This document shows, piece after piece, positions 17,881-24,791 of a stretch of 64,000 nt of DNA. The DNA is from Bifidobacterium mellis. GTDB lineage: Bacteria > Actinomycetota > Actinomycetes > Actinomycetales > Bifidobacteriaceae. Each line of letters starts with the position of its first letter. Positions within the stretch are counted from its first letter, which is position 1. The notes below the pieces were generated by a model. The model was not told the DNA's origin. It saw only the letters and a program-made list of their open reading frames with translations, and made no database searches. The translations under genes and the position numbers were made by a program. The stretch covers positions 1,035,538 through 1,099,537 of the forward strand of contig NZ_KQ033885.1 in NCBI RefSeq assembly GCF_000967265.1. Direction: 5' to 3'.

Positions 17881-19239
17881 TCAGCCTTGAACCTCGCCTG
17901 CCAGCATTCGCTTCCACATACCCGGGAAGTCAGGCATGGTCTTGGCCGTGGTACCGATGTTGCGCACCCGGATGCCGGGTATCTTAAGACCAATCATGGC
18001 GGCGAAAGTAGCCATGCGATGGTCGGCATAGGTCTCCATGACGGCCCCGTGCATACGCTGAGTCGGCACAGGCTCAATGGCCAGGCCATCATCCAGTTCG
18101 CGGGCTCGACCTCCTATTCTGGTGATTTCCGTGGCCAGCGCCTTCAGCCGGTTGGTCTCATGACCACGCAGGTGGCCGATGCCATGCAGGCGACTGGGCC
18201 CGTCCGCAAAAACCAGGATGGCTGCAATAGATGGCACAATCTCCCCCGCGGGAGACAGATCGAAGTCGCCAAGTCCATGGATGGCTTCCCCGCTGGTCAC
18301 CCTACAGGTGGCGCTACCCTGACCGTCGGGAACCATGTCTACCTTCGCGCCCATGGTCTCCAAATACTTGGGCAGCAAGCCGCCTGGCTGTGTTGTCCGA
18401 TCTGGCCAGTTGGGCACGCTGACTTGTCCGCCACCTATCAGGGCCGCTCCCAGGAAGGGGGCCGCATTCGACAGGTCGGGCTCCACCTGGATCTGATCAG
18501 GCAGCTGCGTCCCAGCAGATCCCCTGCCTTCAACACTCCACCTGCAACGGTCGGGATTGGCCTGAACCTGGACTCCGGCCTGACGCAGATCCTCAACAGT
18601 CATGGCGATGTGCGGAAGACTGGGAAGATGCTGGCCAGAGTGAACGAAGGTCATAGTGCCCTCAGCCCTGGCAGCCAAGAGCAGGAGGCCGGAAATGAAC
18701 TGCGAGGATGCCGAGGAGTCTATGGTCACCTCCCTGCCTACCAGGCGGTCCGGCGGTGTGAGCGCAAAGGGCAGGAAGCCCTCCTGGCCCAGGTACTCGA
18801 TCCTGGCTCCCAGCCGGGTCAGCCCCTCCAGCAGAGGTCTCATGGGGCGGCGATAGGCCTGCTCGTCCCCGTCGAAGTGGGTGGGACCATCAGCCAGCAT
18901 GGCCAGGCCCGGCACAAAGCGCATGACGGTTCCGGCCAATCCGCAGTCCACGCGAGCGCCACCCCGGAATCGCCCGCCTGCCGGTGGAATGACGGTCACA
19001 TTCGTAGCGTTGTTCGGGTCAATCCGACAGTCCACACCAAGAGCCTCCAGGGCCCCGATCATCAGGTCCGTATCACGCGACCTGAGCAGACCGGTCAGCC
19101 TGACGGGGCGGCTTCCCAGGGCCGCCAGAATCAGATACCTATTCGAGAGGGACTTGCTTCCCGGTATGGTCACCGTTGCATCCAAGGGGCCACCCGCCTG
19201 CGGTGCCTCCCATGTCTCTTCCGCTGTCATGGTAACCAT
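17881..19239 (-). CDS. aroA: 3-phosphoshikimate 1-carboxyvinyltransferase (EPSP synthase)
   Basis: The enzyme has 452 residues and joins PEP to shikimate-3-phosphate in the shikimate pathway. Signature sequences are PGSKSLSNRYLILAAL at the N-terminus, CGLAGTVMRFVPG, SSASSQFISGLLLLA, the PDLSNAAPFLGAAL region and TYADHRMATFAAMIGL near the C-terminus. Neither candidate start (ATG 19239 or ATG 19230) has a clear ribosome site, so the start is uncertain by three codons and translation may be leaderless. hisN follows closely. Confidence 0.95.
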   Translation of the reverse strand: MVTMTAEETWEAPQAGGPLDATVTIPGSKSLSNRYLILAALGSRPVRLTGLLRSRDTDLMIGALEALGVDCRIDPNNATNVTVIPPAGGRFRGGARVDCGLAGTVMRFVPGLAMLADGPTHFDGDEQAYRRPMRPLLEGLTRLGARIEYLGQEGFLPFALTPPDRLVGREVTIDSSASSQFISGLLLLAARAEGTMTFVHSGQHLPSLPHIAMTVEDLRQAGVQVQANPDRCRWSVEGRGSAGTQLPDQIQVEPDLSNAAPFLGAALIGGGQVSVPNWPDRTTQPGGLLPKYLETMGAKVDMVPDGQGSATCRVTSGEAIHGLGDFDLSPAGEIVPSIAAILVFADGPSRLHGIGHLRGHETNRLKALATEITRIGGRARELDDGLAIEPVPTQRMHGAVMETYADHRMATFAAMIGLKIPGIRVRNIGTTAKTMPDFPGMWKRMLAGEVQG

Positions 19240-19355
19240 GGTAACCGCAGGCGCAGAGCTGTTCCCACTCCCTGTTCACCCGCCAAGGGTCCAGCAGGGA
19301 CCTGGCCCTGTGCTATATTGATACATTGTGCTCATACGTTGATGCTTATGAGCGC

Positions 19356-19429
19356 CGGGCTATAGCGCAGCTTGGTAGCGCGCCTGCTTTGGGTGCAGGA
19401 TGTCGCCGGTTCAAATCCGGCTAGCCCGA
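19356..19429 (+). tRNA. tRNA-Pro (anticodon TGG)
   Basis: A full cloverleaf can be drawn: acceptor CGGGCTA/TAGCCCG, anticodon stem CCTGC/GCAGG with loop TTTGGGT, and T-arm GCCGG-TTCAAAT-CCGGC. CCA is not encoded. The last nine bases overlap the 3' end of the converging MFS gene. Confidence 0.95.
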
Positions 19430-20707
19430 CTTTTGCCTTCGTCCCATGTCGGGAGTCGGATCCTTGGCATTCATGCCCAGCAATCCTGTAAGGAGAATCG
19501 TCAGAGCTAGAAGGCCCGTCAGACTCGCATAAATCGACATGGTGATGGCGATGCCGACCAGATTTCCCAGCGTTAGAAAAATCATCTGCCCCAGAGGCGC
19601 CCCTATCATCATGACAGTCTGTACCACTCCCATGGTTGCAGCCAGGTGGTCCTCACCCACTGTGCTGATGAGCATGGTCATGAACCGAGGGTTGATCTTG
19701 CCCAAAAGATAGTTCATGACCAGGAGCGGGAGGAACAGCAGGGCAGGAATGTGCAGCCATACCAGGTTGATCCCTACCATGGCGGCTGCGGCCATGACTC
19801 CGGTCAGCAAATGGGCCATGGGCAGCCGCCTGAGCGGATCTGCGGCAAGGAGTGCGCCAAGGATAAGTCCCAGCGAGGAGATGCCGTTGATTACGGCTAT
19901 GGTTGTGCCGTAGCTTCCCCACCAGACCTCGGGCATGGAAATCAGCCCCAGATTGAGCAGGGGCTGCAGAGCCGTCCCCAGAAGGTTGACCAGACAGCCG
20001 AAGCCCACCATCAGGACCAGGAAGGTAGAGCTGCGGAACTCACCCAAGGCCATACGGAGGCTGGAGGACAGGCCCACATGCTTGCCCACAGGTGAACCAT
20101 TGCCTGCGACCTCCGCCCTGGCGAATGCCTTATAGCCAATAGCCACCAAAATTCCCGCCAGCAGAAAGGTGGCAGCATTGATCAGCGCGAATACAGCGAA
20201 TCTGTTGCCCAGGATAGCGATCAACACCGCACCTCCGCCTGCACTGATGACAGCCGCGACATTGGATGCAGCGGAGGTGATTGAGGTCGCCTGATGGAGC
20301 TGGCCTGGCTGGACCAGGTGTTTGAGGACCGGCATCCACAGACTTCCTGCATATCCCTCCAACATGGAAGATGCCATGTCCATGGCTACCAGCAGCAGAA
20401 AGACGGGCAAACTCTTGGACCTGCCGATTGTCATGGCCATAGCCAGGTAAATACACACCTGAATCAGCTTGATCACAACTTGCATCCGTGTCTTGTGCAC
20501 GGTCCTGTCGGCCAGGTATCCGGTCAGGATGGCCGTCAGGGCTGGAGCCACCCAGGCCATTGAGGCTATGGAAACAGCCAGTCCGGCAAAGGGCATGGTC
20601 TGGGCATAGACAATGAAGACGATGTTGAAGAGCTCGCCTCCGACCGTATTCAACAGACTGGCCAGAACCATGGTCACAAAAGGCTTGTTCTTAAGAAGCT
20701 CCTGCAT
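19421..20707 (-). CDS. MFS transporter
   Basis: The protein has 428 residues and about 12 hydrophobic segments in two halves. A typical MFS loop-2-3 motif (GYLADRTVHKTRMQ) follows the second helix. It resembles drug/H+ antiporter-type MFS proteins without an obvious substrate signature. The gene starts 13 bases after the ABC permease on the same strand, so it is the last gene of the TetR-ABC-MFS block and probably co-regulated. There is no strong ribosome site, which suggests translational coupling. The TAG stop codon is read from the tRNA-Pro acceptor stem on the other strand. Confidence 0.85.
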   Translation of the reverse strand: MQELLKNKPFVTMVLASLLNTVGGELFNIVFIVYAQTMPFAGLAVSIASMAWVAPALTAILTGYLADRTVHKTRMQVVIKLIQVCIYLAMAMTIGRSKSLPVFLLLVAMDMASSMLEGYAGSLWMPVLKHLVQPGQLHQATSITSAASNVAAVISAGGGAVLIAILGNRFAVFALINAATFLLAGILVAIGYKAFARAEVAGNGSPVGKHVGLSSSLRMALGEFRSSTFLVLMVGFGCLVNLLGTALQPLLNLGLISMPEVWWGSYGTTIAVINGISSLGLILGALLAADPLRRLPMAHLLTGVMAAAAMVGINLVWLHIPALLFLPLLVMNYLLGKINPRFMTMLISTVGEDHLAATMGVVQTVMMIGAPLGQMIFLTLGNLVGIAITMSIYASLTGLLALTILLTGLLGMNAKDPTPDMGRRQKSG

Positions 20708-20720
20708 GGTCAGCCGTCGA

Positions 20721-21416
20721 TCAGGGCAGTTCGATCTTCATGAGAGTCCGATGAAGCAGCCACCATGCCGGCAGGGAGGCCAGAAAGATGATCAGAAGCA
20801 GCAGAGCAGACAGTAGCGGGGATTGGGAGAGCAAGTTGCCCACTACAGCGTCCAGCAGGAGCAGGACCGCGAACATGATGGGCAGCGAACGCTTCCAGAA
20901 GCCTATAGAGAGGGCGATGCCAACCAACCCCACCAGTCCGGCAAGGCTGGTAACCAGCATGAGGAGAACCTGTTCGAGCAGACTGCCTGGCGAGCCCGTT
21001 CCAAGCGAACCCACAAGACGGTCGATCAGTAGCATGACGGTCAGGGTGATGGCCGTCCCAGCCAAGTAGGAGAGCGCAGTGAAGAGGCCGGCGAAGATTA
21101 GCTTGGCCAGCAGGATTCGGCTCCGCGATATGGGGAATGAGAGGGTGAGCGCCAGGTTCCTCCCCGTATAGGGCTCAATGAAGACCAGGTTGCAGAGGGC
21201 AGCAGCCACCAGGGAAAAGCCCACCAGAAGGATGACCATGGCCATCTGCAGCACGAAGGCCAGGCTTGACAACCGAGGATCTGACCGTCCGCAAGTGTGG
21301 CCAATGGCCAGGAACATGCCTCCGATGGCCAAGGCTGCGGCCACTACTGCCAGCCCTCCGAAGATGCAGGGCCATAGCCTGGTCTTTTTCAGTTCTAATT
21401 TCAGCAGCGTCTTCAT
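20721..21416 (-). CDS. ABC-2-type transporter permease
   Basis: The protein has 231 residues and about six hydrophobic segments. It begins with a short basic amphipathic N-terminus (MKTLLKLELKKTRLW) like ABC-2 exporters of the bacitracin/lantibiotic-immunity kind. The ATG lies one base after the stop codon of the ATPase gene, so the two are translationally coupled and form one transporter. The exported substrate is not visible from the sequence. An antimicrobial peptide or drug is the usual substrate in this arrangement. Confidence 0.85.
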   Translation of the reverse strand: MKTLLKLELKKTRLWPCIFGGLAVVAAALAIGGMFLAIGHTCGRSDPRLSSLAFVLQMAMVILLVGFSLVAAALCNLVFIEPYTGRNLALTLSFPISRSRILLAKLIFAGLFTALSYLAGTAITLTVMLLIDRLVGSLGTGSPGSLLEQVLLMLVTSLAGLVGLVGIALSIGFWKRSLPIMFAVLLLLDAVVGNLLSQSPLLSALLLLIIFLASLPAWWLLHRTLMKIELP

Positions 21417-21417
21417 A

Positions 21418-22149
21418 TCAGCCCTCCATGGCCTTGACCAGGGTTCGCTCGGCGACCTCCTGGCCCTGATTGAGGAGCTCCGGCACGCTGGCCCGCAGGC
21501 TGACTCTGCCGTCCGCCACGACCATCACGTTGTCGGCCGTGCGCAACACTTCGGAGAGAATGTGGCTGGAAAAGAGGATTGCACTCCCCTGGGCTGCCAG
21601 GCTGCGCAGGCTATCTCGCAGCTGTCCGATGGCCACAGGGTCCAGTCCGTTGAGCGGCTCGTCCAGTAGGTAAAGGTCAGGATGATGGCCCATGCACCTG
21701 GCCAGGGCCAGCCTCTGCCTCATGCCCATGGAATACCTGCCGACAGGCGTGACTGAATCCGCAGTCAATCCAACCTTCTCCAAAAGTTGGCTGACCCCGG
21801 TGATCTCGGCGGCCCTACGCCCCCCGTCTGCCAGCGCGAGGTAGGCCAGATCAATCTCCAGGTTCTCCCTGGCATTGAGGGACTCGTAGAAGACGGGCCC
21901 GTTGATGGACACCCCCATTCTGGCAAGGATGCCCGGGTAGCCTTCGCTGAGAGGCTTGCCCAGAAAGCGGACCCGACCGCCGACGGGCCTTTGCATTCCG
22001 GTCAGGATCTTCAAGAGCGTGGACTTGCCGGCCCCGTTGGCACCCAACAAGCCCAGAACCTCGCCCTGCCCCAGGGTCAGGTCCAGTCCGGACAGCACCT
22101 CCCTGCCGTCTAACACTTGGACGATACCGTCCGCCTCCAGCACCTTCAT
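21418..22149 (-). CDS. ABC transporter ATP-binding protein
   Basis: The protein has 243 residues with Walker A GANGAGKST, a Q-loop region, the signature YSMGMRQRLALAR (a common variant in this exporter class) and Walker B LYLLDEPLNGLD. The ATG at 22149 has AAAGGAG 4 bases upstream; the frame continues further upstream without support and across the operator at 22166-22178. It pairs with the downstream ABC-2 permease. The operator in front of it suggests repression by the adjacent TetR protein. Confidence 0.92.
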   Translation of the reverse strand: MKVLEADGIVQVLDGREVLSGLDLTLGQGEVLGLLGANGAGKSTLLKILTGMQRPVGGRVRFLGKPLSEGYPGILARMGVSINGPVFYESLNARENLEIDLAYLALADGGRRAAEITGVSQLLEKVGLTADSVTPVGRYSMGMRQRLALARCMGHHPDLYLLDEPLNGLDPVAIGQLRDSLRSLAAQGSAILFSSHILSEVLRTADNVMVVADGRVSLRASVPELLNQGQEVAERTLVKAMEG

Positions 22150-22165
22150 GAAACTCCTTTCAAAA

Positions 22166-22178
22166 ATACCACTGGTAT
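22166..22178. promoter_or_regulatory. TetR operator copy 1 (before ABC ATPase gene)
   Basis: ATACCACTGGTAT is an inverted repeat with 6-base arms around a central C. It lies 17 bases upstream of the ATPase start. The 16-base string ATACCACTGGTATGTT is identical to the copy upstream of the TetR gene. Confidence 0.7.
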
Positions 22179-22265
22179 GTTTGATGGAAACAAAAACCAT
22201 ACACTCGTTGAGTGCCCGAATCTTGCCAGTAGCCAGAGCACTTTGCCTTAAGAAATCCATCGGCT

Positions 22266-22979
22266 CTAAGCGATCCCTTGATCCTGATTCAGGTCAGATT
22301 CCACTTGCGTGGACTCCCCGCCGGTGGCAGTCAGAGGATTGCTCTTCAGATGCGCATGCAAGTGCACGGCTGCACGAATAACCCGATCATCGATGACCGG
22401 CGCCCCGATCCCCTTGAGCATATCGGCCAACAGAGTGAACTTGGAGACCACCTGGTCCCGCGTCATGGTCGAGAACCGGATCCCTATCCACATGTTGAGC
22501 AGGATATAGAGCACCTGGGCCAAATCCTCGGGATTGCAAGGGGCGATGGAGCCGTCCTCCACGCCTTCTCGAACGTAGGGGATGATCACGTCCACAATCC
22601 TGTCCATGGATTTCAAGTACATCTCCCCCACCATGCGGGGACTCTTCAACAGGGTTCTGGCTGAAAAGGTCACATCGAGACGCGAGTAGGCCGACAGGGA
22701 GGCGATCAGCTCGTTGCGCAGTTTTTCCAGACCAGTTTTTCCGGGCCATTGCCCCAGCCAGTCCCCCTGGGATGAGGAGGAAGCCATGCGCTCGGTAACC
22801 GCACGGAAAATGGCCGTCTTGGAAGGAAAATGGTAGTAGACCGCCCCCTTGGTCATGCCGCCCAGGCCGTCGACGATGTCCTGGATGCTGGTCCCGTCAT
22901 ATCCCTTTTCCAGGAAGAGCCGCTGGGCCACATCAAGGATCTGATTGCGATGTCCTTCGGGATTCTTCGGCGTGCCCAT
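22266..22979 (-). CDS. TetR/AcrR-family regulator of the ABC/MFS exporter block
   Basis: The protein has 237 residues. The N-terminal helix-turn-helix is textbook TetR (DVAQRLFLEKGYDGTSIQDI, then GGMTKGAVYYHFPSKTAIF). The remaining 170 residues form the helical ligand and dimer domain, with a C-terminal Gln/Asp-rich tail. The ATG at 22979 follows a GGAGGGG ribosome site. The gene precedes the ABC and MFS genes on the same strand, and the same palindrome occurs upstream of this gene and of the ATPase gene. It probably represses both, with an exported compound as inducer. Confidence 0.9.
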   Translation of the reverse strand: MGTPKNPEGHRNQILDVAQRLFLEKGYDGTSIQDIVDGLGGMTKGAVYYHFPSKTAIFRAVTERMASSSSQGDWLGQWPGKTGLEKLRNELIASLSAYSRLDVTFSARTLLKSPRMVGEMYLKSMDRIVDVIIPYVREGVEDGSIAPCNPEDLAQVLYILLNMWIGIRFSTMTRDQVVSKFTLLADMLKGIGAPVIDDRVIRAAVHLHAHLKSNPLTATGGESTQVESDLNQDQGIA

Positions 22980-23055
22980 GCGGTACTCCCCTCCTTGTCA
23001 ACGCATCGACGTCTGACCATCGTGGCCCGACGATCTCTTCTTACAGGAAGCTATC

Positions 23056-23068
23056 ATACCACTGGTAT
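23056..23068. promoter_or_regulatory. TetR operator copy 2 (before the TetR gene)
   Basis: This is a second exact copy of ATACCACTGGTAT followed by GTT, 77 bases upstream of the TetR start codon. A palindrome of this length duplicated at both promoters of one block is good evidence for a local repressor site. Confidence 0.7.
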
Positions 23069-23106
23069 GTTATGTCTACCTATTCATAGCACTTGCCAAC
23101 TCGACA

Positions 23107-23790
23107 TTAATCCTTCTGCAGGCGACGGATGGCCTCATGCTGGATGGCCACCACTGCCTTGGCATCGGCGACTCCCGCTGCACAAAGCTCCTGCCAGGAG
23201 ACCCAGGCCGACTGGATATGCTCGCCCGGGTCGAAGTCGGTGGATCCTTGATGCCAGCGACGCAGATGCATGACCACGATGTGGCCGAGCTCGTCGCTCA
23301 TCCCCAGAGAGGAATAGACATCGGGAGCAGCATCGATCCAACCGTCCTCCGGATCCAGGTGGCTTTCTAAGCCCGGCGCACCCTCAGGCCCGGGCACCAG
23401 ACCGGTCTCCTCACGCAGCTCGCGCAGGACGGCCTTGACGGGGCTCTCCCCTGGATCGATGAAGCCGGCCGGCAGGCCGAAGACATAGGCCTGGGCACCC
23501 ACCCGGTACTCGCGGGTCAGCAGATAGGCATCGGCAGCGCAGTCGTGTACCAGCATGACCACGCAGGGGTCGTGACGGATGAGCTGCCGATCGATAGTTT
23601 CCTTGGAACCGTCACGCTTGAACATGGCCACCTGCTGCTGGTCGATAACGAATATCGGGCCGCGAAAGACTTCCCTGTCATCCATCAGCTCTGGAGCGCG
23701 GGTCATATCGATGCCCTTGGGCCCCTGACCATCCCGGCCTGCCAGTCTGGCGGCCAATCGTGCCTGCAGATCCTGCGCTTCATCGCTCAT
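23107..23790 (-). CDS. Nudix hydrolase, ADP-ribose pyrophosphatase-like
   Basis: About 227 residues. The Nudix box is complete (GESPVKAVLRELREETGLV in the pattern Gx5Ex7REUxEExGU), preceded by GLPAGFIDP as in ADP-ribose pyrophosphatases. An N-terminal beta domain (FRGPIFVIDQQQV) also fits that family. Start choice is uncertain: ATGs at 23802 and 23790 and a TTG at 23808 are all possible; 23790 has GAGG about 12 bases upstream. It lies 35 bases after the Nif3-like gene on the same strand. The substrate, ADP-ribose or a related nucleotide sugar, is by family inference. Confidence 0.85.
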   Translation of the reverse strand: MSDEAQDLQARLAARLAGRDGQGPKGIDMTRAPELMDDREVFRGPIFVIDQQQVAMFKRDGSKETIDRQLIRHDPCVVMLVHDCAADAYLLTREYRVGAQAYVFGLPAGFIDPGESPVKAVLRELREETGLVPGPEGAPGLESHLDPEDGWIDAAPDVYSSLGMSDELGHIVVMHLRRWHQGSTDFDPGEHIQSAWVSWQELCAAGVADAKAVVAIQHEAIRRLQKD

Positions 23791-23825
23791 GAAATCACTC
23801 ATCCTCAACCATCAATCCTCAGCCG

Positions 23826-24743
23826 TCAACGCACCACCATGGTCCAGGGATCGGTGACGATGGACGAAACCTCCACCTGCGGGCGAACACCGGTAGCCGT
23901 CTCCAGGGCCCTGGCAATATCCCCCTTGGCGTAGTGGAACCAGAGGCTCTCGATGGCCGAGTGCGGGGTGTTGATCAGCATGGGTCTGGGCTGATTGGGC
24001 CGACCGGCCATCCTGGCCTCATAGAGGGCCTGTTGGTAGGCGTCCGTGGCAGGGTGATGGCGCAGATCGCTGGTGATGTAGACGTCGGCCCCCGTGGACC
24101 GAACCAGGTCGAACTCGGAGTCCCCCGAGCCGGGCAGCAGGGCGACTGTGGAGACCATGGTATCGTACGGACCGACCGCCTGAACACCCAGAGCCGTCCT
24201 GGGCAGGAGGCCCGCCACTGTATGGACCAAATCCTCAAAAGGCGTGGGCTTGGGAAGCCTTCCCCAACGACCCAGGCCTACCTGAATCCCCTGATCGGCA
24301 TGCAGGTCGCGCCTGGAGACCGGCTGAGGAGCCAGCGGTCTCACCTCCTGCAGATCCAGGGCATCGGCAGCCGCCTGGGCCACACCACGGTAGGCGGCAT
24401 CAGCGTTGGTATGCCCCACCCAGAGCCCACAGTGACCCTCAACCAGTCTGGTTATCATATCCCCGCGGAAGTCCAGGCCGGAAACCTGGTGGACTGATCT
24501 GAAGAAAAGCGGATGATGGGTGATCAGCAGGTCGGCCTTGTGATCCAGAGCCTCCTGAACCACATCAGGCCGAGGGTCCACAGCGCACCAGATCCGTCTG
24601 ACCGGCCAGGACGGATCCCCCGCCACCAGACCCGGATGATCCCAGTCCTCCGCGTAGTCCAGAGGGTAGAGCCCCTCCAGCAGATCCACCACCTGGCCCA
24701 GGAGCACTGAAGGCCCCTGAACCTCATCCTGTCGGTCAGACAT
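23826..24743 (-). CDS. Nif3-like dinuclear metal-centre protein
   Basis: The protein has 305 residues and belongs to the Nif3/YbgI (DUF34) family. The metal ligands are visible as ITHHPLFF, the GHTNADAA histidine-Asp region, and a late histidine plus glutamate pair. WDHPGLVAGDP near the N-terminus matches the family's WDN-x-GL motif with His for Asn. The ATG at 24743 has a GGAGGG ribosome site. Biochemical function of the family is unsettled; GTP cyclohydrolase I type 2 and metal-storage roles have been proposed. It follows polA with a short gap. Confidence 0.9.
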   Translation of the reverse strand: MSDRQDEVQGPSVLLGQVVDLLEGLYPLDYAEDWDHPGLVAGDPSWPVRRIWCAVDPRPDVVQEALDHKADLLITHHPLFFRSVHQVSGLDFRGDMITRLVEGHCGLWVGHTNADAAYRGVAQAAADALDLQEVRPLAPQPVSRRDLHADQGIQVGLGRWGRLPKPTPFEDLVHTVAGLLPRTALGVQAVGPYDTMVSTVALLPGSGDSEFDLVRSTGADVYITSDLRHHPATDAYQQALYEARMAGRPNQPRPMLINTPHSAIESLWFHYAKGDIARALETATGVRPQVEVSSIVTDPWTMVVR

Positions 24744-24791
24744 GACGATCCCTCCTCGGATCCTGCTGGTCCCAGGCCACTCCGTGTCAGG

